Shown: positions 28,680 to 37,449 of the stretch, one piece after another
How positions within the stretch are numbered: position 1 is the first letter of the stretch
How the letters are laid out: each line of letters opens with the position of its first letter
DNA from: Stappia sp. MMSF_3263
GTDB taxonomy: Bacteria; Pseudomonadota; Alphaproteobacteria; Rhizobiales; Stappiaceae
Assembly: GCF_030733745.1 (NCBI RefSeq)
Contig: NZ_JASHIK010000011.1
Coordinates: 112,883 to 176,882, forward strand
DNA length: 64,000 nucleotides
Direction: 5' to 3'
Position numbers and translations under genes: made by a program
Notes under the pieces: model-generated
Databases searched by the model: none
Told to the model about the DNA's origin: nothing
The model's input: the letters and a program-made list of their open reading frames with translations, nothing else

Positions 28680-30863
28680 GTGACGATCGATATCGCAGGC
28701 CATGTCGTGGCCAGCCTTCCTTCCGCTGACGAGGCGCCTGCCTCGGGACGCGAAGCGCAGATCGGCCGCGCGGTGCGGCGGCGCGAGGACGATGCCCTGG
28801 TGACCGGGCGGGGCTGTTACGTGGCCGACGTGCCGCTCGACAAGCCGCTGCATGTCGCCTTCGTGCGCAGTCCGATGCCGGCGGGCGAAATCCTCTCCTG
28901 CGACGGGGAGGGGGCGCTGCAGATGACAGGCGTTGCCGGCTTCGCCTGCGGCGAGGATGTCAGGCATCTCGGCCGGCTCAGCGTCAATCCCGTCCTGACA
29001 ATCGAGGGCGAGGTGCCGTTCCCGGTGCTGGCCTATGGCCATGTTGCCGCCGTCGGGCAGCCGGTCGCCGCTGTCTTTGCCGAAAGCCGGGCGCTTGCCC
29101 AGGACGCCGCCGACATGGTGGCGGTCGATATCGGTGACGCGCAGGAGAGGCGGGCTTCCGGTGGGGATGCCCGTATCTCGGGCCATTGGCGGCAGGGAGA
29201 TGTCGAGACGGCGATGGCATCCGCTGCCCATGTCGTGGAGACCCGGGTCGAGCATCCGCGTCTCGCGCCCTCGCCGCTGGAGCCGCGCGGTATCGCGGTC
29301 GCTTTCGATGCGGCGACGGAAAGTGTCATCGTCTGGTATTCGACGCAGACGCCGCATCGCGCGCGGCGCGAACTCTCCCGCATCCTGGGGATCGAGGAGG
29401 CGCGGATCGCGGTCCGGGCGCCGGATGTCGGCGGTGCCTTCGGCATGAAGGCTTCGCTCTATCCCGAGGAAGTGCTGTGCGTGTGGGCAGCCTTTCGCTT
29501 TCGTCGCGACATGCGCTGGATCGCCTCGCGGAGCGAGGACCTGCTGTCGGCGAGCCACGGGCGCGGCGCGACAAGCCGGGGACGGCTGGCGGTCGATGGC
29601 AAGGGGCGGTTCCTGGCGCTTTCCGCCGAGATCGAATGTCCGCTCGGACACTGGTTGCCGTCGAGCGCTGCCATCCCGCCCTGGAATGCCGGGCGTATTC
29701 TGCCGGGCGGCTACGCGCTTGACGTGATCGACGTGCGCTCGCGCGCGCAGCTTTCCAACAGCGCTCCCGTCGGCATCTATCGCGGCGCCGGCCGGCCGGA
29801 AGCGAACTGCCTGATGGAACGGCTGGTTGACGAGGCAGCCGCCGCGACCGGTCTCGATCCGCTCGAGATCCGGCGGCGCAACCTGCTTTCTCCCGAGAGC
29901 TTTCCTCATCGCACGGCGAGCGGGGTGACGCTCGATTCCGGTCGCTATGGCGCGCTGCTCGATACGCTGGCGGCGGAGGCCGGCTATGCGGGTCTGCGCG
30001 AGGCCGTCGCCGAGCGCCGGGCGCAAGGGGAGATCGTTGGCCTGGGGCTCGGCTTTTATATCGAGCCTTGCGGCACGGGCTGGGAAAGCGCCCGGGTGAC
30101 GTTGCATCCGGACGGCCGTGCCGAAGTGGCGGCCGGCGGCAGCAGCCAGGGGCACGGACGGGAGACGGCTTTTGCCCAGATCGTCGCCGACCGGCTGGGG
30201 TTGCCGCTGGAACGGGTGGCGGTCCGGCACGGCTCGACGCAGGACTGCCCGACCGGCATAGGCGCGCTGGCGAGCCGCAGCACGGCGATCGGTGGCGGGG
30301 CGCTTGTCACCGCCTGCGACGAGGTGCTGGCGAAGCTGGAGGCCGGCGAGGGCGCGGACGCGCCGGTCAGCGCCGAAGCGGTCTACGAGACCGGAGGCGA
30401 GGCCTGGGGCTACGGCGCTTATCTTGTGCTTCTGTCGATAGATCCGGACACAGGCGCGCCGACCATCGAATACGCCCATTGTGTCGACGACATTGGCACG
30501 GTGATCAATCCGATGCTGGTCGAGGGGCAGATCCGCGGCGGCTTCGCGCAAGGGCTCGGCGAGGCACTGATGGAGCGTGTCGTCTATGACGGCGACGGCC
30601 AACTGGTGACAGGTTCGCTGATGGACTACGCGCTGCCGCGCGCCTCCGACATGCCGGCGCTTGCCATTGGCAAGACGGTGACGCCCTCGCCCTTCAATCC
30701 GCTCGGCGCAAAGGGGGTCGGCGAAGCCGGCACGATCGGCGCGCCTGCGGCCATCCTCAATGCCGCCAGCGACGCGTTGCGTCCGTTTGGTGTCACCGAC
30801 CTTGCCATGCCGCTCACCGCCGAAAGGCTGTGGGAGGCTCTTCATTCCGCCCGAAAGAGGTGA
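28680..30863 (+). CDS. CoxL-like molybdenum hydroxylase large subunit (stand-alone)
   Basis: A 727-residue protein of the xanthine dehydrogenase/CO dehydrogenase large-subunit family. Cofactor segments are present: DVGGAFGMKASLYPEE, NSAPVGIYRGAGRPEANCLMERLVDE, GGSSQGHGRETAFAQIVADRLG, and the catalytic Glu in AKGVGEAGTIG. The active-site loop reads YRGAGR, the form II type, so it is not a CO dehydrogenase; related enzymes hydroxylate N-heteroaromatic or other aromatic acids. The FAD and [2Fe-2S] partner subunits normally encoded beside it are absent from the window. The GTG start is not well supported by a ribosome site. It is co-transcribed with the DapA-like gene 4 bases downstream. Confidence 0.85.
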   Translation: MTIDIAGHVVASLPSADEAPASGREAQIGRAVRRREDDALVTGRGCYVADVPLDKPLHVAFVRSPMPAGEILSCDGEGALQMTGVAGFACGEDVRHLGRLSVNPVLTIEGEVPFPVLAYGHVAAVGQPVAAVFAESRALAQDAADMVAVDIGDAQERRASGGDARISGHWRQGDVETAMASAAHVVETRVEHPRLAPSPLEPRGIAVAFDAATESVIVWYSTQTPHRARRELSRILGIEEARIAVRAPDVGGAFGMKASLYPEEVLCVWAAFRFRRDMRWIASRSEDLLSASHGRGATSRGRLAVDGKGRFLALSAEIECPLGHWLPSSAAIPPWNAGRILPGGYALDVIDVRSRAQLSNSAPVGIYRGAGRPEANCLMERLVDEAAAATGLDPLEIRRRNLLSPESFPHRTASGVTLDSGRYGALLDTLAAEAGYAGLREAVAERRAQGEIVGLGLGFYIEPCGTGWESARVTLHPDGRAEVAAGGSSQGHGRETAFAQIVADRLGLPLERVAVRHGSTQDCPTGIGALASRSTAIGGGALVTACDEVLAKLEAGEGADAPVSAEAVYETGGEAWGYGAYLVLLSIDPDTGAPTIEYAHCVDDIGTVINPMLVEGQIRGGFAQGLGEALMERVVYDGDGQLVTGSLMDYALPRASDMPALAIGKTVTPSPFNPLGAKGVGEAGTIGAPAAILNAASDALRPFGVTDLAMPLTAERLWEALHSARKR

Positions 30864-30867
30864 CCAG

Positions 30868-31821
30868 ATGAACTATTCCCGGCTCGACGCCAAGGACCAT
30901 GCCCGTGCCAACATGAAGGGCATCTGGGCCGCCGCGCTCAATCCCTTCAACGCGGATTTCTCGTTCAACGAGGCGGGCCTGAGGGCCAACATTCGCCACT
31001 GGGTGGACGACCTCGGCATTGCCGGCCTGTTCATCGCCGGCAAGCAGGGCGAGTTCTTCTCCATGTCGCTCGACGAGCGCAAGCGCAACTTCGAGATCGC
31101 GGTCGAGGAAACCTCCGGCAAGGCCGGGACGATCATGTCCTGCTCCGACCAGAATTTCGACACGGTGATCGAGCTGGCCAAGCATGCCGAGGCGGTCGGC
31201 GCCGACTACATCGTCGTGCATGCGCCGGTCCTCAACTTCGTCACCGACCAGGATGACACCGTCTACGAGTACTACAAGGCGATCTGCGAGAAGGTGAACA
31301 TCGGTATCGCCATGTGGAGCCACCCGGACTCCGGCTACCTGATGAGCCCGGAACTGTGTGCCCGCGTTGCCGAACTGCCCAATATCGTGGCCATCAAGTA
31401 CAGCGTGCCGCGGCCGATGTATGTGAAGCTGACGGAAATGGTCGGCGACAGGATCCTCGTCTCCACCGCTTCCGAGGAGGAGTGGCTCGACAACATTCTC
31501 GAGCTCGGATGGCAGCTTTACCTGTGTTCCTCGCCGCCCTACCTGCTGCAGAGCGCGAAGGATCGGCGCATGCACGACTACACGCAGGCCGCCCTGGCGG
31601 GCGATGCTGCGCGGGCACGGGAGATCAGCGCCAGCCTCGATCCTGTGCGCAAGGCGCTGAGGGGCACGCGACCGGGCGGCAAGCCGCAGGCGCACCAGAA
31701 ATACTGGCAGGAGCTGCTCGGCCAGGTCGGCGGGCCGGTGCGTCCGCCGCTGCTGCAGCTGACGGACGCGGAACGCGCGGCAACGAAGGCGGCCTTCGAG
31801 GCCTGCGGGCTGAAGCTCTGA
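30868..31821 (+). CDS. Dihydrodipicolinate synthase (DapA)/N-acetylneuraminate lyase family protein
   Basis: A 317-residue TIM-barrel class I lyase. The Schiff-base lysine is K177 in NIVAIKYS. The usual catalytic tyrosine motif (PYYN-like) is replaced by HAPVLNF, so it is unlikely to be true dihydrodipicolinate synthase. The N-terminal GIWAAALNPFN and GLFIAGKQGEFFSMSLDER replace the standard GSTGE segment. Subgroups of this family act as hydratase-aldolases on ring-opened aromatic products, which would suit its place behind the molybdenum hydroxylase gene. AAGAGG precedes the ATG. The substrate is unknown. Confidence 0.8.
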   Translation: MNYSRLDAKDHARANMKGIWAAALNPFNADFSFNEAGLRANIRHWVDDLGIAGLFIAGKQGEFFSMSLDERKRNFEIAVEETSGKAGTIMSCSDQNFDTVIELAKHAEAVGADYIVVHAPVLNFVTDQDDTVYEYYKAICEKVNIGIAMWSHPDSGYLMSPELCARVAELPNIVAIKYSVPRPMYVKLTEMVGDRILVSTASEEEWLDNILELGWQLYLCSSPPYLLQSAKDRRMHDYTQAALAGDAARAREISASLDPVRKALRGTRPGGKPQAHQKYWQELLGQVGGPVRPPLLQLTDAERAATKAAFEACGLKL

Positions 31822-31845
31822 GGCTGGCAAGCAGACGGACACGTG

Positions 31846-31868
31846 AAGGGCCGCCATTGGCGGCCCTT
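31846..31868. terminator. Bidirectional terminator between convergent genes
   Basis: AAGGGCCGCC and GGCGGCCCTT form a perfect 10-bp stem with a 3-nt loop, flanked by short A and T runs, between the DapA-like gene (+) and the M42 peptidase gene (-). Confidence 0.75.
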
Positions 31869-31883
31869 TGAGTTTCAGCTGCC

Positions 31884-33050
31884 TCAGGCTTGCGGAATCT
31901 CGGTGTTTTCGGCATCGGGCGTCAGGCTCTGCTCGGCTTCCGCCGTCGGCTGCCGGGTGAAGCCGGAGACGCCGGCGGTTTCCTCGTAGTCGCGCGGGAT
32001 ATCGACAGGGCTTGCCACATAGGCGGTGATCAGTTCGGCGAGCGAACGCAGCGCATGCATGTGGATGCGCTCGTAGCCATGCGAGCTGTCGATGCCGAAG
32101 GTGATCAGCGCGGTGCGCACATCGGCTCCCGCCTCAACCGCGCTGGCCGAATCCGAGCGGTAGTAGCGGAATACGTCCTTCTGGTAGCGGATGTCGTTCT
32201 CCTGGCAGAGTTCGACGAGCTTCTTGGTCAGGTGGTAGTCGAAGGGACCGGTCTGGTCGGCCATCGAGAAGGTGACGCCGAACTCGCTGGAGTTCTGGCC
32301 CGGCGCGGTGGTGCCGTTGTCCACCGCGATCAGCGAGGCGACGTCGTGGGTGATGATCGAGGAGGCGCCGACGCCGACTTCCTCGGCGATGGTGAAGAGC
32401 CAGTGGATGTCGACGGGCGTCTCGACATTGGCCTCCTTCAGCGCCTTGAGCGCGGCGAGCATGACCGCGACGCCGGCCTTGTTGTCCAGATGGCGCGAGA
32501 TGATGAAGCCGTTTTCCAGGAATTCCGGCTGCGGGTCGATGGCGACGATGTCGCCGACCTCGATGCCGAGCCGGTCGAGATCGCCGCGGCCGAAGGCCAG
32601 CGCGTCGACGCGCAATTCGACGTGGTCCCAGCCGATCGGCGCAGAGTCGATCTCGTCGTTGAAGGTGTGGCCGGAGGATTTCAGCGACAGGATCGTTCCG
32701 CGATAGGCCCCGGACTGCGAGAACATGGTGATGCGCGCGCCTTCGGCGAAGCGTGCCGACCAGTTTCCGATCGGCACCAGCGCGAGGCGGCCGTTCTCCT
32801 TCAGGTATTTCACCTGTGCGCCGAGCGTGTCCAGATGGGAGACGAGGGCCCGGGCACCGCGGGTCTCGCGGCCGCGGCGGATCGCGCGGATCGCGCCGCG
32901 CCGTGTCAGCTCAATCGGCAAGGAGAGGCGCTCCAGCTCGGCCGAAACGAAGCGCACGACCGTGTCCGTGTAGCCGGTCGGGCTCGGGATGGTGAGCAGC
33001 GCTTCCAGGGTCTGGGCGAGATATTCGGTGTCGATGGTCAGTCGTGTCAT
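31884..33050 (-). CDS. M42 family peptidase of the NAGGN osmoprotectant system
   Basis: A 388-residue metallopeptidase of the M42/M18-like group that regularly accompanies the NAGGN (N-acetylglutaminylglutamine amide) synthesis genes. Visible metal-site segments are SHLDTLG near residue 70, DNKAGVAVMLAAL near 190, FTIAEEVGVGAS near 225 and VDNGTTAPGQ near 250. Its role in the pathway is not established; turnover of the dipeptide osmolyte is plausible. It starts within the stop of the synthetase gene (ATGA overlap), so it is the third gene of the operon asnO-ngg-peptidase. Confidence 0.88.
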   Translation of the reverse strand: MTRLTIDTEYLAQTLEALLTIPSPTGYTDTVVRFVSAELERLSLPIELTRRGAIRAIRRGRETRGARALVSHLDTLGAQVKYLKENGRLALVPIGNWSARFAEGARITMFSQSGAYRGTILSLKSSGHTFNDEIDSAPIGWDHVELRVDALAFGRGDLDRLGIEVGDIVAIDPQPEFLENGFIISRHLDNKAGVAVMLAALKALKEANVETPVDIHWLFTIAEEVGVGASSIITHDVASLIAVDNGTTAPGQNSSEFGVTFSMADQTGPFDYHLTKKLVELCQENDIRYQKDVFRYYRSDSASAVEAGADVRTALITFGIDSSHGYERIHMHALRSLAELITAYVASPVDIPRDYEETAGVSGFTRQPTAEAEQSLTPDAENTEIPQA

Positions 33051-34906
33051 GCGGCCCCCTGGTTGGTGTGCTGGTCGGTGACGGCCTGGCGGGCGGTCGC
33101 CGGCATTGAAAGCGGAAACAGAAGGTCGACGAAGCGCTCGGCCGTCGGCTGCGGTTCGTGGTTGGCAAGGCCGGGGCGCTCATTGGCCTCGATGAAGCGG
33201 TAGTCGGCCTCCGTCGGCGCCTTGACCATCAGGTCGATGCCGGTCACCGGAATGTCGATGGCCCGCGCTGCGCGCACCGATGCCTCGACAAGCGTGGGGT
33301 GAACGATGTCGGTGACGTCGTGAATGGTGCCGCCGGTATGCAGGTTGGCGGTCCGCCGCACCAGCAGTTCCTCGCCGGCGGGAAGCACCGTGTCCATGTC
33401 GTGCCCGGCCTGGCGAACCGTACGCAGGGTTTCGGCATCGAGGGGAATGTGGGATTCTCCCCCGGTTGCCGCCGCGCGGCGACGGCTTTGCGCCTCGATC
33501 AGTTCGCGGATGCGGCTCGATCCGTTGCCGACCACAGACGGCGGGCGGCGGATGGCGGCGGCCACAAGGCGGTAGTTGATGACAATCAGGCGCAGGTCCT
33601 GACCCTCCACGCATTCCTCCACCAGCACCGTGTCGCAGAGCCGTCCGGCTTCCTCGATGGCGGCGTCGATGTCTTCCTGCGAGGTCAGGCCGACGGCAAC
33701 GCCGCGGCCTTGCTCGCCGCGGGCCGGCTTGACGACGACCTTGCCATGCTCTCGCAGGAAGGTCGCAAGGTCGCCATTGTCCTGTCCGGCGACGATCTGG
33801 GCCGGAACGTGTACGCCTGCGCCCTCGACCACCTTGCGGGTCGCGGTCTTGTCGTCGCAGAGCGACATGGCGACGGCGCTGGTCAGTTCGCTCAAACTCT
33901 CCCGGCAGCGGATCGTGCGGCCGCCTTGCGAGAGCGAGAAGAAGCCCCGCTCGGCATCGTTGACCTCGACCCGGATGCCGCGCCGGCGCGCCTCGCGCAC
34001 GATGATCTTGGCGTAGGGGTTGAGCGCCTCGTCCATGTCGGGGCCGGTGTAGAGCGTCTCGTTGATCGGGTTCTTTCGCTTCACGGTGAAGAAGGGGACG
34101 CGGGCGAAGCCGAGCTTCTCGTAAAGGGAGATCGCCTGGTCGTTGTCATGCATGACCGACAGGTCGAGATGGGCAAGGCCGCGCGCGGCGAAATAGTCCG
34201 CCAGGTGGCGGACAAGCGCCTGGCCGACGCCGGGGTGGCGGGCCTGGGGATCGACGGCGAGGCACCAGAGCGAGGCGCCGCGTTCGGGGTCGTTGAAGGC
34301 GCGGGCGTGGTCGACGCCGGTCACCGTGCCGAGGATCTCGCCGCTGGCTTCGTCCTCGGCAACGAAATAGCAGATCGAGCGAGCGTCCCGCTTCGACCAG
34401 AAGAAGTCCGGCGGCACCGGCACCATGCCGCGCGCGGCGTAGATGCGGTTGATCGCCTCCGCGTCGGTCTGGGCGGTGAGGCGGCGCAGGAAGAAGCCGG
34501 CCGGCGCCTTTTTCGACGAGCGATAGGTGGCAAGGTCGAGGCGGAACGTGTGCGAGGGGTCGAGGAAGATCTCCTGCGGGGCGTTGGCCAGCAGCACATG
34601 CGGATCGCGCACATAGACCGCGATGTCGCGCCGGTCGGGCAACTCGCCCTCCAGCGTCGTCAGCAGTTTCTCTGTGTCGTGGAAGGTCTGGCCGAACAGC
34701 AGCCGCCCCCACCCAAGATCTAGCGCGCAGTTCTCCAATGGCACCGGCGTGTCGCCTTGCTGGTTGTCGATGGGCGGCTTCAGCCCGTGCTCGCGCATGC
34801 GCTTGAGCCGGTATGCATAGGCATCCCGGTGACGGGTATCGCGTGCGCCCCGCGCGGGGGCGTCCGTTCCCTTGCCACCCTTGCCGCCGGTTTTCTTCGC
34901 CGTCAT
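33047..34906 (-). CDS. ngg: N-acetylglutaminylglutamine synthetase (GNAT-ATP-grasp fusion)
   Basis: A 619-residue two-domain enzyme. A GNAT acetyltransferase domain (about 105-285, with LWCLAVDPQARHPGVGQALVRHL) is followed by an ATP-grasp ligase domain (about 300-600, with KVVVKPARGEQGRGVAVGL and VLVEECVEGQDLRLIVI). Such fusions acetylate glutamine and join a second glutamine to give N-acetylglutaminylglutamine, which AsnO then amidates. ATG 34906 follows GAGGACGAGG and leaves a basic, lysine/glycine-rich N-terminus. It starts 11 bases after the asnO stop. The dipeptide is an osmolyte first described in Sinorhizobium and Pseudomonas. Confidence 0.93.
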   Translation of the reverse strand: MTAKKTGGKGGKGTDAPARGARDTRHRDAYAYRLKRMREHGLKPPIDNQQGDTPVPLENCALDLGWGRLLFGQTFHDTEKLLTTLEGELPDRRDIAVYVRDPHVLLANAPQEIFLDPSHTFRLDLATYRSSKKAPAGFFLRRLTAQTDAEAINRIYAARGMVPVPPDFFWSKRDARSICYFVAEDEASGEILGTVTGVDHARAFNDPERGASLWCLAVDPQARHPGVGQALVRHLADYFAARGLAHLDLSVMHDNDQAISLYEKLGFARVPFFTVKRKNPINETLYTGPDMDEALNPYAKIIVREARRRGIRVEVNDAERGFFSLSQGGRTIRCRESLSELTSAVAMSLCDDKTATRKVVEGAGVHVPAQIVAGQDNGDLATFLREHGKVVVKPARGEQGRGVAVGLTSQEDIDAAIEEAGRLCDTVLVEECVEGQDLRLIVINYRLVAAAIRRPPSVVGNGSSRIRELIEAQSRRRAAATGGESHIPLDAETLRTVRQAGHDMDTVLPAGEELLVRRTANLHTGGTIHDVTDIVHPTLVEASVRAARAIDIPVTGIDLMVKAPTEADYRFIEANERPGLANHEPQPTAERFVDLLFPLSMPATARQAVTDQHTNQGAA

Positions 34907-34916
34907 GACCTCGTCC

Positions 34917-36692
34917 TCAAATGTCGTTGGTCTGCAGCCACAGCTCAAGCAGGGCGACCTGCCAGAGCTCGGACCCTTGCAGCGGCGTGATATGCGTCGT
35001 CGGGTCCTGGAACAGCGTCTCCAGATAGCTTTCCTGGAACAGGCCCCGCTCGCGCGCCGACTGCGACGTCAGGGCATCACGCACCATGTCGAGATAGGGG
35101 CCCTGGATGTATTTGAGCTGGGGCACCGGGAAGTAGCCCTTCTTGCGGTCGATCACCTCATGCGGGACGACCTTGCGGGCGGCCTCCTTGAGCACGCCCT
35201 TGCCCCCTTGCGCCAGTTTCAGCTCCGGCGGGATGCCGGCGGTGAGCTCGACGAGTTCGTGGTCGAGGAAGGGCACGCGCGCCTCCAGTCCCCAGGCCAT
35301 CGTCATGTTGTCGACCCGCTTGACCGGATCGTCGACCAGCATGATCTCCGCATCGAGGCGTAGCGCCCGGTCGACCGGGGTCTCCGCCGCGCCCTGCATC
35401 AGGTGGGCGGCGACGAAATCGTGCGCCTCGTCGCGGGATGCCATCCAGTCGGGGGAAAGATGCCGTGCCATCGTCTCGCGCGAGCGGTCGAAGAAGACGC
35501 GGGCATAGTCGGCGACCACGTCATTGGAGCCGGCAAGCGGGGGATACCAGTGATAACCGCCGAACACCTCGTCCGCCCCCTGGCCCGACTGCACCACCTT
35601 GATGTGTTTCGACACCTCCCGGCTGAGCAGGAAGAAGCCGATATTGTCATAGGAAACCATGGGCTCCGATTGTGCCGCGATCGTGTCAGGCAGCGACGAC
35701 ATCAGGTCGGCGGAGGGCACGAAGATCTTGTGGTGATCGGTGCCGAAATGGCTGGCGATGAGATCGGAATAGACGAATTCGTCGCCTTTCTCGCCGTTCG
35801 CCTCCTCGAAGCCGATGGAGAAGGTCATCAGATCCTTCTGCCCCTCCTCCGCGAGCAGGCCGACGATCATCGAGCTGTCGACGCCGCCGGACAGCAGCAC
35901 GCCGACCGGCACGTCGGCGACCATGCGGCGGCGCACGGCGACGCGCAATGCCTCCAGCACCCTGTCGCGCCAGTCGTCGGCGGACAGGTTCCGGTCTTCC
36001 TCGCGGCGGGTGTAGGAGGCGTTCCAGTAGCGATGCTCGCGGGTGGTGCCGTCGGCCTCGATGCGGCGGACAGTCGCCGGCGGCAGCTTGCGCACGCCAT
36101 TGAGGACGGTCCGCGGGGCAGGCACGACCGCGTGGAAACTCATGTAGCAGGCCAGGGCCGCCCTATCGATGCCGGTGTCGACGTCGCCGCCAGCCAGCAG
36201 TGCCTGAAGCGTCGAGGCGAAGCGCAGGCGCTTGCCCTTCTCCGCAAGGTAGAGCGGCTTGATGCCGAAACGGTCGCGGGCCAGCGTCAGCGAGCCGTCC
36301 CGGCGGTCGTGGATGGCGAAGGCGAACATGCCGTGGAAGCGCTTGACGCAGTCGGGCCCCCAGGCGTGGAAGGCCTTTAGGATGACCTCGGTGTCGCCGT
36401 GCGAGAAGAAGGAATAGCCCTTCGCCTGCAGTTCCTCGCGCAGCTCGGGATAGTTGTAGATGCAGCCGTTGAAGACGATGGCAAGTTCCAGCGCGGGATC
36501 GGCCATCGGCTGGGCGGCCTTTTCGGTAAGGTCGATGATCTTCAGCCGGCGATGACCGAGCGCCACCGGGCCCTGTGCCATCACGCCGGATCCGTCGGGA
36601 CCGCGTGGCGCGAGGCGTTCCGTCATCCGGGCGACCGCCTCCGCGTCCGCAAACTGTCCATCGAAACGCATCTCTCCGGCAATTCCGCACAT
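34917..36692 (-). CDS. asnO: N-acetylglutaminylglutamine amidotransferase (asparagine synthase-like)
   Basis: A 591-residue class II glutamine amidotransferase. The N-terminal nucleophile is C2 (MCGIAGEMRFDG), and the synthetase domain carries the ATP pyrophosphatase motif LLSGGVDSSMIVGLL near residue 270. It resembles asparagine synthase but belongs to the NAGGN group by neighbourhood: it is directly followed by the acetyltransferase-ATP-grasp gene. It would convert the C-terminal carboxylate of N-acetylglutaminylglutamine to an amide. It is divergent from the marR gene, whose operator-like palindrome lies about 100 bases upstream of this start. Confidence 0.93.
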   Translation of the reverse strand: MCGIAGEMRFDGQFADAEAVARMTERLAPRGPDGSGVMAQGPVALGHRRLKIIDLTEKAAQPMADPALELAIVFNGCIYNYPELREELQAKGYSFFSHGDTEVILKAFHAWGPDCVKRFHGMFAFAIHDRRDGSLTLARDRFGIKPLYLAEKGKRLRFASTLQALLAGGDVDTGIDRAALACYMSFHAVVPAPRTVLNGVRKLPPATVRRIEADGTTREHRYWNASYTRREEDRNLSADDWRDRVLEALRVAVRRRMVADVPVGVLLSGGVDSSMIVGLLAEEGQKDLMTFSIGFEEANGEKGDEFVYSDLIASHFGTDHHKIFVPSADLMSSLPDTIAAQSEPMVSYDNIGFFLLSREVSKHIKVVQSGQGADEVFGGYHWYPPLAGSNDVVADYARVFFDRSRETMARHLSPDWMASRDEAHDFVAAHLMQGAAETPVDRALRLDAEIMLVDDPVKRVDNMTMAWGLEARVPFLDHELVELTAGIPPELKLAQGGKGVLKEAARKVVPHEVIDRKKGYFPVPQLKYIQGPYLDMVRDALTSQSARERGLFQESYLETLFQDPTTHITPLQGSELWQVALLELWLQTNDI

Positions 36693-36791
36693 GAGCGACT
36701 GCCCTTTCCTGTCTGTTCTTCCGTGTCTTGCGGGCCACGATCCGGCCTGCCGTGCCGGGATATCCCGGTTGGTTCACGAGATAGTTAGGAT

Positions 36792-36819
36792 ACAAATGAT
36801 TTGAAATCAAATGTTTTGT
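36792..36819. promoter_or_regulatory. MarR-type operator in the asnO/marR divergent promoter
   Basis: The core ATTTGA-AA-TCAAAT (36799-36812) is a perfect inverted repeat, and outer arms ACAAA and TTTGT extend it to 28 bases. The region is strikingly A+T-rich. It sits between divergent asnO and the MarR gene, the usual arrangement for autoregulation. Confidence 0.65.
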
Positions 36820-36858
36820 GCTGTAATGATTCCTGTGAAGATCTGGAAGGAGAAGCGC

Positions 36859-37359
36859 TTGCAGGAAGATCGCGATTACGCTCCGCAGGATGCGGCCGAC
36901 GTCATCCGCTCGATCCGCAGGATTGTGCAGGCCATGGACGTGCGCTCGAAGCGGGTGGCACGGGAAACCGGAATGACGATCCCGCAGATCGTGGTGCTCA
37001 ACGCCGTCCGCGATTTCGAGACGGCGACCACCGCCGAAATCTCGCGGGTTGCCAACATCAGTGCGGCGACCACGGTGACGATCCTGGAAAAGCTGGAGGC
37101 GCGCGGCATCGTCAACCGCCGGCGCAGCACCGTCGACCGGCGGATCGTGCACAACGAGTTGACGCAGGAAGGGCGGGCGATGCTCGCATCGGCGCCGCCT
37201 CTCATTCACCGGCGCTTCTTCTCCGGCATGGCCGGGCTCAGCGAAGGCGAGCAGCAGACGATCATTCGCGCGTTCCAGACGGTAGCGGACCTGCTGGAGC
37301 CGGATGATCCGCAGCCGCGCGATCTGATGGACGGAAGCGAGGCAGGTTTGCCCGCCTGA
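36859..37359 (+). CDS. MarR family transcriptional regulator
   Basis: A 166-residue winged-helix regulator (TAEISRVANISAATTVTILEKLEARGIVNRRRSTVDRR forms the recognition helix and wing). TTG 36859 was chosen because AAGGAG lies 6 bases before it; upstream ATG codons at 36811 and 36826 would put the start inside or beside the 28-base operator palindrome. It is divergent from the NAGGN genes and probably represses them until osmotic stress (inference). A strong terminator follows. Confidence 0.82.
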   Translation: MQEDRDYAPQDAADVIRSIRRIVQAMDVRSKRVARETGMTIPQIVVLNAVRDFETATTAEISRVANISAATTVTILEKLEARGIVNRRRSTVDRRIVHNELTQEGRAMLASAPPLIHRRFFSGMAGLSEGEQQTIIRAFQTVADLLEPDDPQPRDLMDGSEAGLPA

Positions 37360-37382
37360 AGCCCGCGATACCCGTGAAACGA

Positions 37383-37417
37383 AAAAGGGGCCGGCGCACC
37401 GCGCGCCGACCCCTTTT
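37383..37417. terminator. Bidirectional terminator between marR and doeD
   Basis: Arms 37383-37397 and 37403-37417 (AAAAGGGG-C-CGGCGC and GCGCCG-A-CCCCTTTT) pair over 15 bases with one mismatch. A and T runs at both ends make it work in both directions. Confidence 0.85.
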
Positions 37418-37449
37418 CCTGATTGCAGCGGCCCTGTCGGGCGGCCCGT

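Noticed and set aside
28680..30863. CO dehydrogenase large subunit (form I CoxL)
   Set aside because: The active-site loop reads YRGAGR rather than the form I sequence, and CoxM/CoxS are missing, so CO oxidation is not supported.
36811..36858. Longer MarR start at ATG 36811
   Set aside because: The codon lies inside the 28-base palindrome and has no ribosome site, unlike TTG 36859.
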